DNA of 64,000 bases from Aegilops tauschii subsp. strangulata (taxonomy: Eukaryota > Streptophyta > Magnoliopsida > Poales > Poaceae): contig NC_053037.3 of assembly GCF_002575655.3 (NCBI RefSeq), positions 451,205,793-451,269,792 on the forward strand. Direction: 5' to 3'. Shown here piece after piece: positions 36,717-48,099 of the stretch (position 1 is the first letter of the stretch; every line of letters begins with the position of its first letter). The position numbers and the translations under genes were made by a program. The notes under the pieces were generated by a model, which had not been told where the DNA came from, made no database searches, and was given only the letters and a program-made list of their open reading frames with translations.

Positions 36717-37469
36717 TACTATAAATTAATTAATGAGGAGTTATTTGAAAAAAATCGAAACGGTACCCACGCTAACGTGGATTAGAGTGTGTGTCACATA
36801 ATTAGTTATTTGAATTAGAGTGTGTGTCACGTAGTTAGTTATTTGAATTAGAGTGTGTGTCACGTAGCGATCTCCAATTCTAACGTGGATTTTGCATTTC
36901 ACTATATCCACGCTACTTTTTTTAATACAAATTCATATGTATATGATGAACACCATGGTAGTGAGAAAACTTTTGGATGGATTCAAACATATGACCTACA
37001 AAATAGCACAACAAACTGAGTCAATGTCAACTTTTCGAAACATAGTATGGCACGAATTCGAAATAATTACCCGTATGCCTGGTCCTCGGTTCAAATCTTA
37101 CAATGTACACCGAATTGAAACATCGATATTAAGTCTCGTACTATGTACATTCAAATGTTGTTTTTAGCCCCCCCCCCCCCCCGCACAAACGCTACATACT
37201 TCCTGTATCGGTCAATCTTCCTCTCCTAACCACCTTAGGAAGCTATCGGTTTCCAACACACGTTCATTCTTTCTCTCCATGTTTCGATCTCTAAGTCTCT
37301 CAACTACACAACCCCTTTTTCCACTCTGTTACCAAATGTATTTATCTCACACACCCGCCATTGCACCCCATGCCGAGCTCTCTTTCTCCCCCCCCCCTCT
37401 CCCTCTCACCCTCTCGCGCTAAATACATGCATTGCCTATCTAGCCCCCCAACCTCTCGTGCGCACGCAC

Positions 37470-38130
37470 GCACGTTGTATATCTAGGTCACTCCCTCGAG
37501 ACTGTCTCACTCTTTCTTCCGCACGGCGGGCCACACTCGCTCAATCTCGCTCTCTTTATCTGAGTCTCGTTTAACCTCGTTTTTTTCACACACACAAATG
37601 ATATATCTCCCTGTTCGGGCCTCGATCGACACACTCTATACTCTCTCACGCAAATTGTCTATCTAGGTCACTCCATCCAAGCCGCCGCCACTCTTTCGAC
37701 CTCATGGTGGGCCACGCTCACTCAATCTCCCTCTCTCTCTCTCCGTATGTCTCCATTGACCTCGCTCTTTCTCGGACAAAAACGATATATCACCATGTTT
37801 GAGCCCAATTCGACCTATTCACATTGTATACTCTCTCACGCACATCGTCTATCTAGGTCACTCTCTCCAACCCGTCTCACTCTTTCGATCGCACGGCGAC
37901 CCTATGTGATCGGTTGACCTTGCTTCCTCCCACGCACAAAATATATCTACACGTCTGTGACTGGATCATCTCTCAAGCTCTATCTTACAGCCCTCACCCT
38001 TGCCAAAAAGCTCAATCGAACAATATCTCTCCAGAGCATATATATTTGTTCCATGAATGTCGGACCACACTCACTTTGTCTCTCTATCTATATGTCTCTC
38101 GATTGACCTCGCTTTCTCACACCGTATCTT
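37470..38130. repeat. Tandem repeat of about 180-195 bp, three units
   Basis: Units start near 37,477, 37,654 and 37,849 with TCTATCTAGGTCACTC. Each continues with a CACTCTTTC, a GGGCCAC and an ATATATC segment. Pyrimidine-rich. No gene. Confidence 0.7.
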
Positions 38131-39261
38131 CCACGCGTTGAAGCTACTACCTCTCCATCCCTCGCAAAACCGGAGCTATTTACATTGCGAGGGGCACTCC
38201 AACCTTGGATTAATTTGTGTAGGCATTTATTCCGGTCGGTTTAGATTATATTTTCGTAGCATTCGGCCCACAACTACTCCAAACACCGTTGCAACCCACG
38301 CAACTCCCCTAGTTGATTTCCCTCTAGCTCGGTCATCGCTCTCTTGCACGTCCTTTTTCGCCTTCAACGTCGCACCATGGTATTATTGAAAAAACTATGT
38401 TGTTCTCTTTAATTATTATAAATAAGCTACAGAACTACACACCGATAGTCCACTTGGAATGGAACAAATTTCGACCCACAAATTAAAGTGCTACAAACTA
38501 CACACCGAGGGGCCCACATGTCATGAAACAAATTTGGACCCATATACAAATTAAAAAATAAAGGACGAGGATCGAACATGCGACCGGGCCTTCAAGCCGC
38601 ACGTCAATAAGCAACATACGTAGAATAGCAATGTTTGTTGTACCCCCTTTGTTCACATAATGTTTTTATATTACCACAGCCTAATTAATGGATAACATGT
38701 GATATTATTTTTAGTACTATTCGCCTTCACTTACTGGTGGGTTCCATGTGTGCTCTCTCTCTCTCCCTCTCCTCACCTTCTGCGTTTAGACGCATGGGCA
38801 AACAAGAAGAACTCGCGGGCGATGTTGCTGTTGACCATACTTCCACGCGTTCACAAGTCACGGCACCAGTTTCACGTACTAGCAGCACTAGTCAGTGTGT
38901 ACGTGCAATGCACGTTAATTTGGAAGTATATTAAGTGCATGCGGATATTAACTACTAGGATATTATTTGTGTGTTTTCATGTGATTAGCACTATTTTTGG
39001 CATGAAATTAACTGCACGCTAAACGTGTTGAGCGCTCGACATTGAAGCAGTCTAGGTCGTTGATGATAAGGAATACATGTGGCTTGATGACGTTTTATAT
39101 TTAATTTGATACGGCTCTAGCAGAACATTCAACCGATCAAACCATACATTTCGTTCAGTCTGACTCCGACTTTAAATTATACGACAATCGATATAAAATA
39201 AACGGAAATGATAAACGTTCGGATTTTAAGCATGGCAATCCAAACGTTTTTCATGGCAAAT

Positions 39262-39951
39262 TTAGATTGCGCGGCGGCGGCGGGGGCGTCTCACGGTGGG
39301 AAGCGGCTCCTCTGCCGTGCTCTGTGTGTCGTCGGGCCACTGACCGATGGCGACGGCGGCGTCTTGCGCCATTGTTGGCGTACTCCTGGACGTTGGCCTA
39401 GCTTCAAGGAAGGCCAAAATGTTCTGGACTTCGGAGCGAGTCAACTGGTGGGAGGAGGCGACTGGCGTTGGTGCAAGGAAGCGGTCGACGGCGGCCATCC
39501 ATGCCGCTGAGGGGGGCACTGGCACCCGCGCGGGGACAGGCGCTGTCAACGGCGCGGCAGAGACATTCGTGTGCACGGGCACCGGCACCGGCGCGCACGT
39601 CAGTGCACGCGCAGGCGCATGCGCTGGCAGGTGCACGGGCGTGCGCGTCAGTGCATGCGCAGGCGCATGCGCTGGCAGGTGCACGGGCGCGTGAAAGTCG
39701 GCGAGGACCTCGTGTAACCCCGTGGGATCAAGCTCGGCGAAAATGTGCGGCTCCAAGCCCATCAATGCCACGAGGATGGGCGCTGGCGCAGTCGGGGCGA
39801 CGGGAGCCGGAACGGGAGCGGGGACAGGCGCGGCGTCTTCCCGCAAGGCCAGTTCAAGCTCGTCCCAAAGCGCCTTATGTTCTTGAGACTCCGGCTGGGT
39901 CTCTTCCTCAGGAAATTGGAACACTAAGGGCAGACCATCGTGATGCGGCAT
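39262..39951 (-). CDS. 229-residue Pro/Ala-rich protein of unknown function
   Basis: Uninterrupted minus-strand ORF from an ATG at 39,951. Residues 1-40 are acidic (FPEEETQPESQEHK, WDELELAL). Residues 40-145 are Pro/Ala/Val-rich and contain a tandem duplication of 16 residues around PVHLPAHAPA, encoded by a 48-bp DNA repeat. Residues 145-185 are helical (AAWMAAVDRFLA; SEVQNILAFLEA). The C-terminus is basic (RRPRRRR), a possible nuclear signal. A pyrimidine-rich leader precedes the ATG. Length and composition could be chance in GC-rich sequence, but the globular segments and single clean frame favour a gene. I do not recognise it. Confidence 0.45.
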   Translation of the reverse strand: MPHHDGLPLVFQFPEEETQPESQEHKALWDELELALREDAAPVPAPVPAPVAPTAPAPILVALMGLEPHIFAELDPTGLHEVLADFHAPVHLPAHAPAHALTRTPVHLPAHAPARALTCAPVPVPVHTNVSAAPLTAPVPARVPVPPSAAWMAAVDRFLAPTPVASSHQLTRSEVQNILAFLEARPTSRSTPTMAQDAAVAIGQWPDDTQSTAEEPLPTVRRPRRRRAI

Positions 39952-39959
39952 GGCGTACG

Positions 39960-40300
39960 TTTAGGTCAGGCTAGTTGGAGGTAGACGACAGGAGAATCGG
40001 AGAGGAAGAGAGGGGATTGTAGTGATACCGGGTAGTGCGGGGTTGATTTTAAACTGCGGCGCCAGCGACATTAAATGTGGGAGCAGTTGGGACGACGGTG
40101 GGCGGCGGAGCCTCGTCAAAGGGCAGGCCTCCCGGTGAGCCTGCATAGCGGTCTGCTCGCACGCCTCCCTGACAGCCGGCGCAGCGGTCTGCTCGCACGC
40201 CTCCCGTCGACTCACACGCTTGCTCAGACGGCACTTGCCGATGAGAAGCGGGGACTCGCGGCGGCACGTAAACGCCCATGGTTTCAATAGTGAAAGCGTT
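39960..40300 (-). other. Upstream region of the Pro/Ala-rich ORF with 36-39-bp repeats
   Basis: The minus strand holds a tandem repeat around GGAGGCGTGCGAGCAGACCG (about 40,125-40,215) and a CT-rich leader next to the ATG. Possible promoter; no core motif is certain. Confidence 0.4.
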
Positions 40301-41418
40301 CGCCTTAACGTGACAGGTCTTTGTTCCAAAATACCTTGGCTCTTCATTTGTGCAACTTGTCATAAGCAGCTTGTCTCAAATTGAAGAAAAAACTTATGAA
40401 GTAATATTTGTGCCATATCACGTGACCATGCTTAGTTTCAAGAATTTATGCTCACTTTTGGATTTTCTGAAATTTAAGATCCAGGATTCGAAACAATATC
40501 ATAACCTGCATCATGCAATAAATTTTCAAGCCATACATCTGTCCTGTTGTATTTCTTAAGAAAGGATTTGGTCAAATATTTTGCTTAGTTAGACTTCAGA
40601 CAAGTTATATATGCAGAGTAAGAGGATAATCCCTCCGTACCAGTGCATTGCCTGATATATTAACTCAATTACTAGGCACGAACAAACGGGCTCAATTCTG
40701 TGCTCATCCTTGTGTAGTAGTAGTAGTACTAGGCAATGCAGTTGATGGGTGACCTTGACGGGCGGCGACCGAGGGAATTGAACCGTCTTCGGCACGGTAG
40801 GTAATGTTGTCTAGTTACTAAAGCATCCCTCTGTTGTTCATCGGTAGTCATTATGGACCGGGGACATGAGGGGAATTTCCTAGGGCTGGAATTCTGGCCG
40901 CCAGATATTTCGACTTGAAACGCTGAGGCTCGACTGGTTGGGGTTGCCTAATGTGCGTACCACGCACGCCACCGAAGGACATGAGCCCGGTTTTTTTAGG
41001 ATCAACACGAGCCAAGGTCTGGCTGGTACGCCGTTGGGTCCTACCATTCGAGAATACGAAAGGAACCTTTTACATTGCCGAACGAATCTATGTGTATTAC
41101 AATACCCGTATTTTCCTTGCAAATACTAATCTCAACGTGGTAATTGATTTATGACGAGTTGTTGAATTAGAGTGAGTTTGTGATATAGTGATCTCAACGT
41201 GGATTTCACATTTCATGGTATCCCTAGTAAGTTTTCCAATGCAAATTCAAATTTAAAAGATGAACAATATGGAGGTGAGAAAACTTTGTATGTATCAAGC
41301 ATATGACCACACAGACACACACACAGAGAGACACACACGCACGAACACAACAACAATCCAACAAGTATAGTGCATCTATTTTTCCAAACCATGCATGTAT
41401 GACACGAATTCAAAAATA

Positions 41419-41578
41419 CTCCTTCTATTCCTAAATATTAGTCTTTTAGATAGTTCAACAAGTGACTACATACGGAGCAAAATGAGTGAATCTAGACTCT
41501 AAAATATGTCTATATACATCCGTATGTGCCAGTCCATTTGAAGCCTCTAAAAAGACTAATATTTAGGAATGAAGGGAG
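41419..41578. mobile_element. Stowaway MITE
   Basis: 160 bp with terminal inverted repeats (CTCCTTCTATTCCTAAATAT at the left and its inverse at the right) and TA on both sides (41,417-41,418 and 41,579-41,580). Confidence 0.88.
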
Positions 41579-41819
41579 TAAAATGTAAGACATCCATGGT
41601 CCTCAGTTCAATATTTAAAATGAACATGAAACTGAAACATGAATATTAAGTCTAGTACTACAGTACATGCAAATGTTGTGTTTAGGCAGAGCTATGATTG
41701 TCGGGGGTCAACCCCTCGACCTTAGATAAAATTGTGGAGCTCTATTTAGGGTTGTTTATATTATATTTGTCCCCACCCTCCCAACCACCGATTGGTTGTG
41801 CACCCCCCACCCCTCCTCC

Positions 41820-42760
41820 TCGGGAGAATATCATGTGCCCCCATACCTTAGATGCTATATGTCGATACGAGTTGCTTGGAGCTTGTAGATCTGAGATATA
41901 GCAGCTCACATGATGTGTCTTAATATTTTTGCAGGAAACCTTGATGAGTTTGAGAATTGCACACAATTTGTACAAAAACTACTTAGATGCCCTTTGATCC
42001 CATATCCAACGACCTCGAAGCTCATATCACCGTAGCATCTAAGATGAAGGAGGACATCCTATTCTCCTGTATGTAAGAATATCATGTGCTACCACACCTT
42101 AGATGCTTTGGTGATACAAGCTCTTCGGAGGCGTTGGATTTGTGACCCAACACCTCCTCGGTGGTTCGAATGGTTTTTTGCAGAAAAGCCCCAAAAGAGT
42201 TCGGCCACTGCTTACAAGCACAAAGACTGCTCAGATGCCATTGGATCTCAGATCAAACGACCTCCAAGCTCGTATCACTGTAGCATCCAAGCTACGATAG
42301 CACCTTATGTTTTCTCACACGGGAGAGTATGAGGTGCTCCCGCACCGTAGATTCTATGGTGATACGAGTTCACTGAGATCTAACGGCCCACAGTAGGAGG
42401 TTTGAATGTTTTTGCAATATACGGCTGATAGAGTTTGGGAAATGCGCAGAAAGTACAAGTACTACGCATGTGCCATCTGATCACTGAACATATGACCTAG
42501 ATGCTCATATCACCGTAGCGGGTAATTAAGCTACGGGGAGCACCTAATATGAGCACCGGGGAGCCGTTGGATCGAAGATGCAGCGGCACACACGAGGCCT
42601 GAATGTTTTATTTGCAAAAAAACCTTTGGAGAGTTTGGAAATTGCGCATAATTACAAATACTACTCCCAAGCCATTGGATCTCACTTCCAACGGTGTAAA
42701 AACTTGTATCACCATAGTATCTAAGCTGCGGGGTGGATGTGATATTCTATGCCGCTGTCA
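41820..42760. repeat. Tandem repeat of about 200-250 bp, four diverged units
   Basis: Anchors resembling AGCTCATATCACCGTAGC recur near 42,023, 42,272, 42,503 and 42,700. Each unit also has a TTTGCAG/TTTGCAA and a GCATTTGGATC-like segment. No ORF. Confidence 0.7.
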
Positions 42761-43499
42761 TTTTTCTTCGTAAACTTGCAAAATACATGTAACTCGTGCC
42801 GTTACTTGTCTAACCGCGCAAAGTGTTTGTTCAAAAAAAACCATCCTACACTGAAATATCAGAACAACACACGGGGGTCCCACTTGCCATTAATCAAATT
42901 TGGACCTAAAACTAACAAATCTGAAAGACGAGATTCGAACGGGCAACCTGGACTACAAAGTGTAAGTCGATAGCCTGAAAAAATGAACGGTTGTTGGCTT
43001 TGTCCCATAACTTGATTTTATACAGTACTTGCGTTGAGTAGAGTAGAGGGAGTGCCTCGTCAACACGTGCATGACTGTTGTCTCACTTACTAGTGGGACC
43101 CAGGTCTGCGATCTCAATCTCTCTTCTCTCCATCGTCTAACCTTTGCATGGGCACACACGAAGAGCGACGCTAGCTTGCTGTGGTGTTATTACAACTAAA
43201 AAAAAGCTTGGAAAATAGAAGAATCACCTAGAACAAGAGACGTTGTGGCTGGTCGAGACGGAGCTAACCACATCTATCCTCCATGCCACGTTTGCATGAT
43301 GAAGCTGTGTGGCTAGTGGGGTGTTTTCAACCGACTGGCTGGGTCCCAAGGTCGAACCATAGGTACTACGTCTGATACAGTATATTTTTACACGCACATT
43401 TTTCCTCCGTGCCGAGACGTGGCACACCCTACCGCGCGGTTTCGGGGTCCTCCCGGGTGGTGCACGCATATATTCTTCCTGACGTGGGACGCCCTGCCA

Positions 43500-43600
43500 C
43501 GCGTTTTCTGGGTCCTCCTCGGTCGTAGCGCCGAAGCAAGTAAATGAGTCGTCAAATCACGAAAGACCATCTTTCCCGCTGAGTACATCAGTGAAGCACG
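43500..43600 (+). promoter_or_regulatory. Shared upstream module, copy 1 (coiled-coil gene)
   Basis: Contains GGTCGTAGCGCCGAAGCA then GAGTCGTCAAATCACGAAA and TCTTTCCC. It is the most diverged of three related segments, about 400 bp upstream of the ATG at 44,002. Confidence 0.5.
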
Positions 43601-44001
43601 GTGGCTAGCTAGTTGGGCTAGTTCGACCGATTAGCTAGGCCGCCGCCACATTTGTTTTTTCACCCCTTTTTTATCTACTTGCCGGTAGGTAAATTTAAAT
43701 ATCCACCGCGGCGTTGCTCTGGTGTTTGGGTGCGGCAGGATTTTTAATTTTTTGATTGACGGGAGCAGGCGCGGCAGGATTTTTAATTTTTTGATTGACA
43801 GGAGCAGGTGCGGCAGCAATTAGTCACGATGACTCCACCTGTAAAAACCCACTGCTCCCTGATGTGAGAAGTTGTCGACTGGTGTTTTACCGTGGTGAAA
43901 ACCAAACGATTCCCCGCTCCCTCCGCCTTCCCGTAGATTGCATTGCCTTTCAGCCGTTTCGCCCCCTTTGCTTCCTCTCCCCATTGCTTCTACCTGGTGC
44001 C

Positions 44002-44706
44002 ATGGCGGCGCAGCAGATCACGGAGTCCGAGGTGAGGCGCCTGTCACGGGAGCTCCATGCCAAGGATGCGAAGCTCAGGGCCAAGGACGTGGAGCTCCGT
44101 GAGCTCAAGGAGGAGAGGAGTGCCATGCTCCTCCGTTATGTGCGGGAGTTCACGGAGCTTCAAAAGCGGCAGGTGTCCACCACAAAGATGCTCGAGGCGT
44201 CGGCGGCGTTGCTGCAGAAAGCGGGACATACGATAGGCCATCAAGGGAGCCGGCTGGAGCGTGAGCGGGCCGATCGTGACGAGGTCCAGGATCGCCTCAA
44301 CCACTTGGTGAACCAAGTTGCCACGCACGTGTTGCGGCTGCGCGATGCCTATCGTTGTGCCAGCGCGACGATGCCGGCCGTCGGGCTAAACCCGTTCGAC
44401 CACCCGGTCGACTTCAACGAGCTGCGGCTTCCTGACCTGGTCTCCTTCTTCACCTATATCTCCGAGGAGCTGAGCCGTCTCCACGCGATGGTGGGGGCTG
44501 AGCTGGACAAGGAGGGGTTGCGGGCTGTCGTCGCCGTTGTCGGGCGAATCCTTTCAAGGCTCCGTCACCGGAATCCATTCCTGCCATTGGACGCCGTCTT
44601 TGATGAGCTGGCTCCCATCGACCAGGAGTGGGCTCTGCGGGCGGTTGCACCCTGCATCACCAACGTCGTGCGCCTCGAGAAGCAGAGGGACTTCGGTGGT
44701 GTTTAG
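44002..44706 (+). CDS. 234-residue coiled-coil protein of unknown function
   Basis: Uninterrupted ORF; the ATG at 44,002 has a strong context (GCCATGGCG) and is preferred to the upstream in-frame start at 43,795. Residues 8-110 form a charged coiled coil (EVRRLSRELHAKDAKLRAKD; then ELKEERSAMLLRYVREF). Residues 125-234 look globular and helical (NPFDHPVDFNELRLPDLVSF; LSRLRHRNPFLPLDAVFDEL). High third-position GC, like many grass coding sequences. No domain recognised. It is preceded by the shared module (43,500-43,600) and followed by two more cargo genes in the same direction, so it may belong to the same expressed group. Confidence 0.6.
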   Translation: MAAQQITESEVRRLSRELHAKDAKLRAKDVELRELKEERSAMLLRYVREFTELQKRQVSTTKMLEASAALLQKAGHTIGHQGSRLERERADRDEVQDRLNHLVNQVATHVLRLRDAYRCASATMPAVGLNPFDHPVDFNELRLPDLVSFFTYISEELSRLHAMVGAELDKEGLRAVVAVVGRILSRLRHRNPFLPLDAVFDELAPIDQEWALRAVAPCITNVVRLEKQRDFGGV

Positions 44707-45180
44707 GCGCCCTCTGCCAAACACCCAAAAGTGGGTCGAGAAGGGAACTTTCGCTCCCATCCCGTGCACCCTTCATACACCCTGCCTAACACTATTCGTG
44801 CTTCATATGGTTCATGTTTCGTGGAGTACTGTAGCACCATACTCTCCGTGCGCTGTGGACCTAGTTCTGTTAACATTGATCTCACCGTTCATTCTCGACC
44901 AGACAGTCAAAAAAGCGGTACTATGTTACATATAGGAGTAGTTGACATGCGCACAACATCATTTGTTATCGTCATATCTTACTACACTAGCAACAACATT
45001 GTGTAGTACTGACGTATGAACCACTGCACATGCCTAGTAGTAGGAGCACTGTGTATGTTCAAGTGGCTGCCGTGTTTCGCACTCCTCCGTCGTAAGAGTG
45101 GAAACGCTTGCTGTAATCATTTTTTCTTCGGAAAAAAAGTGGACACGCTCTACCGTGCGGATCCTCCTCCAGCCATGCAC
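44707..45180. other. Spacer, no gene seen
   Basis: 3' flank of the coiled-coil gene. Only short ORFs without support. Contains GTACTATGTTACATATAGGA and other AT-rich stretches. Confidence 0.5.
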
Positions 45181-45440
45181 TAAATTACTCACTTTCGCCG
45201 ATGTGTGGGATAGCCAGCACCTGGGTCCACTAGCCATGCACTAAATTACTCCGTAGTAGAGTGACGGTAGACTACCCCGATCGAACCGCCGCAGTAATGC
45301 CCAATGAGCCGTCAAATCACAAAACCCCCTCCTTTCCAGCAGTAAGTTGGACGGACGAAGCAACCATCATTTCACTCTTCTCTCTCAGCTTCCTCTCTTG
45401 AAGAAAACCCCCACTCGCTTCGCTTCTCCCTCATCTCGTT
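45180..45440 (+). promoter_or_regulatory. Shared upstream module, copy 2 (182-aa gene)
   Basis: Contains TTTCGCCGATGTGTGGG, CCGCCGCAGTAATGCCCAAT, GAGCCGTCAAATCACAAAA, CCTTTCCAGCAGTAAG and GGACGGACGAAG, in the same order as copy 3 (48,640-48,815). It ends in a CT-rich leader before the ATG at 45,478. Confidence 0.65.
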
Positions 45441-45477
45441 CCTCCTTTCACTCTTCTCTCTCAGCTTCCTCTCTTGG

Positions 45478-46583
45478 ATGGACGCCGGAGCATCGGCCGA
45501 CATGATGTCTATGGCTCTGGCCAAAACCGTCGAGGCTCATGGTACGAAGAAGCGCAAGCACCCCGCCGAGACTACCGCAGACAAGCTCAAAGCCATCGCC
45601 CTGTCCAAGCCCCCCTCTCTGGGATCCCTCATTAAGCAAGTCCAGGTAATGTCTCTTGTTGACGATCTTTTTATCGATCTTGATCATGTTTTTTCATCTA
45701 ACACGCAGTACTAGTACTGGTAGTACAACTTTATGGGTGATCTTGCACGTGATTTTAGTGTGCCAAATGACGGTTCTAAATTCCTCTTTTGACCAAAACA
45801 TGCGAGAGGTTGACACTGATTTCTTATAGATTACTTTCAACTACTCCCTCTGTCCCAAATTTCTTGTCTTAGATTTGTCTAGATACGGATGTATCTAATA
45901 CTAAAATGTGACTTGATACATCCGTATCTAGACAAATCTAAGACAAGAATTTTGGGACGGAGGGAGTACTTTATGAACATCAATGCTACCTTTTAAGAGG
46001 GTATATTTGCCTCAGTAACTTGTGTTATGGATATTGCATGTAATCCCTCTGCTCTCATGCCTTTGAAGACATGTTCTAGTGTCTTTGTTCACTCATTTCT
46101 GTGTGTATATGTAATCATATATGGAGTATAATATCGAAAATCATCTTATATTTCTGAACGGAGGTAGTAATAAAATATGGTTTCTGTTTGAATTAGAACC
46201 AGGTCCGCGGTGGAGATGAAGTTCTCAAAGTCATGCCATGTGAACTGGAAGACCCGATGATGAGTTCTACTGCTGAACTATCCAGCTGTTGTGTCCTTGT
46301 CGCCGCGTGTCCTGAACTAGTGTTTTCCTATAGCATTGTTGCCAGGCGTGTTCTCGAGGCTGTACTTGACCACAACAATTTCCTGGCTGTGCCTTCGATT
46401 ACGAAGGGTGTGGTTCTTGTAAAGCTTCCCAACAAATCTGATGCGGCCTGTCTTCATCATCATGTTTATGAGTGGAAAGACCACTCTGTTAGGTTCCCCA
46501 AGGTTGACAAGATGGTGATGGTGCATGTAGACATCTCACACGAAGTCCATGGCCTAGTCAGTTATGCGGGGTTCATCCCGTAG
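45478..46583 (+). CDS. Two-exon gene, 182 residues, unknown function
   Basis: Exon 1 at 45,478-45,645 (56 codons, ends CAG|GTAATG) and exon 2 at 46,203-46,583 after an ACCAG acceptor, in phase 0. The N-terminus is basic (GTKKRKHPAE). Exon 2 encodes RRVLEAVLDHNNFLAV, GVVLVKLPNKSDAACLHHHV and VRFPKVDKM, and ends YAGFIP. The central part vaguely resembles RRM-like DUF4283-type folds of plants, but this is a guess. The intron holds a Stowaway MITE. The gene is preceded by shared module copy 2 and lies directly upstream of the first double-B3 gene. An alternative model that joins it to that gene did not keep the frame. Confidence 0.55.
45844..45966. mobile_element. Stowaway MITE in an intron
   Basis: 123 bp, CTCCCTCTGTCCCAAATTTC at the left and its inverse at the right, TA on both sides. 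Nearly palindromic over its whole length (TCTAGATACGGATGTATC and its inverse). Confidence 0.92.
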
Positions 46584-46725
46584 GTCGGTGGCAAGAAATA
46601 GTCTGCAGAGTTTAGTTAGTGCAACTTTGCTTGTCTGTAGTAAGTACTATTGTTCAGTACTTGATTTGTGTTTGTAAACCCTGTATTGTTTATTAGTACT
46701 GCCGCTTTTGGTGTGTGAACGGTCT

Positions 46726-48099
46726 ATGTTAATGTCTGTCCACTCAATTCAGTCTGTATATTTTGAAGTATCCAGATCATATTTTTTGGGAGGACGGTTT
46801 ATCAATTATGGTTACACTCCAATATCTATATGCATTGCAGGGTTTATCGCACCCACCAGGATTTCCAGTCCCATGGATGTTCAGTCCATACGATTTGTCA
46901 CGACCTTTGGACTGTCCTGCTTGTGGGAGTAGGCAGGGCCCCTGCATGCCACGCGTAGTTGGACGATCAATCTTCTGTTTAGTACTTCAACATAGTGATT
47001 TCATGGTAAGGATTCACTCGTGTCACATCAAGTAAATCTTATTGATTTACTGTCTAAATCTTATTGATTTAATGTCATGTTTTATTTCTTTTCCTGCAAT
47101 TTTATGATGCAGGTTTTGCCATGTGACATTCATCACAGAATAAACCGTTTGGTTTGCTCTACGATGGCTATTTTTGCAGGTTTCACTTTTTATGTCGTGT
47201 CAGTAACGAAGGCACTGTCCATCACTTATATTACTGGAAAAATTGGATCAGTCTGTTGTCTGAGTACAAGCTGAATCCCTATGATGAACTGCAGTTTGGT
47301 TTAACAAAAACGCCACAATTAGTCCTTCTCGCGTTTAAAAGAAATGAAGAAAAAAAATTGGATCACGGTCACGGATCCTAGTCAAGTTAGAAAGCTGATC
47401 ATAGCAGACCAGACACGATCGCCACTGTCTTGCACAGATCGAGCACCGGCAGTTTCTCTAGCACTGACAGCGGCATCAGCTCAGTCTGATCCAGCTGAGG
47501 ATTGGGCACCGACCGCTTCAGCGGATCAGTCTGATCTACTGGAGGATCGGGCATCGACACCGGCACCAGCTCTACAAGGAGCACCATCTCCAGGAGCAGC
47601 AGCGGCTTCGGCACCTGCACCAACACTTGCACTTGCATCTGCTTCGGCCCGTGCAGTTGCACCGGCAACGGATTGGGCTGCAGTTCGCACTTCATATACC
47701 AAAGTCCTTACAAAAACCGACATGTCCACCTTCTTGGTAAGCATTGGCCGCCCAAGTGTTTCGTTCTTTTTTCTTTCCATGTTGTTTCACATGATTCACT
47801 GTGTTGATCTAACTGTTTGGGTATGTCTTCTTGTTTGCAAACAGAGAGTTCCTAGAGCAACGAGGGAGTCGTTCAACAATCCGGGCGACCGCGGCCAAGT
47901 TTCTCTTACCATGCGCAGCATTCGTGTGAATGAACCTGCTCAATATACCGTAAGTACAAAGGATGGTCGCATGATGATTGATGCTAAAGGATGGTCAAGG
48001 TTCAAATCTAAATCATATCTTGCGGTAGGGGATGATGTCAAAATTGAACTTTCTCGGCAAGGAGAGCTGGTCCAAATCAACTTTGAAATTCTTCAGTAG
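46726..48099 (+). pseudogene. Double-B3 gene copy 1 with C-x2-C-x6-C knuckle; frameshift in an A8 tract
   Basis: Proposed exons: 46,726-46,755 (tentative start), 46,841-47,005, 47,139-47,736 and 47,845-48,099. Exon 2 carries DCPACGSRQGPC (C-x2-C-x6-C) and the first strand of a B3-like fold (SIFCLVLQHSDFM). Exon 3 completes it (YYWKNWISLLSEYKLNPYDE; LQFGL). It then enters an Ala/Pro-rich linker and begins a second B3 (SYTKVLTKTDMSTFL). Exon 4 finishes it (GRMMIDAKGWSRFKSKSYLA; GDDVKIELS). Exon 3 is 598 nt, one more than a multiple of three, and the frame changes at a run of eight A's near 47,347-47,358. B3 domains bind DNA in plant nuclei. The gene is paralogous to the next one. Confidence 0.68.

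Larger units (their letters stand above)
36215..38900 (+). repeat. Segmental duplication in CACTA-2, copy 1
   Basis: Related to 40,875-43,200. Shared landmarks in order: GGGCTGGAATT with GGCCGCCAGATATT (36,213 / 40,883); CGAACGAATCT to CCGTRTTTTCCTTGC (36,540 / 41,080); AACGTGGATTT (36,880 / 41,200); GAGAAAACTTT (36,962 / 41,277); TATTAAGTCT (37,127 / 41,645); a low-similarity middle; then CTTACTRGTGGG (38,731 / 43,086). No ORF is credible in it. Confidence 0.65.
40875..43200 (+). repeat. Segmental duplication in CACTA-2, copy 2
   Basis: Diverged copy of 36,215-38,900 in the same orientation, carrying its own MITE (41,419-41,578) and its own tandem array (41,820-42,760) where copy 1 has a different array. 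It leads into the promoter-like module and the coiled-coil gene at 44,002. Confidence 0.65.

Noticed and set aside
46203..47005. Joining the 182-aa gene to the first double-B3 gene as one transcript
   Set aside because: The GTAGGT donor near 46,580 would give phase 2, and the next exon's C-x2-C frame needs phase 0, so the joined frame is lost.
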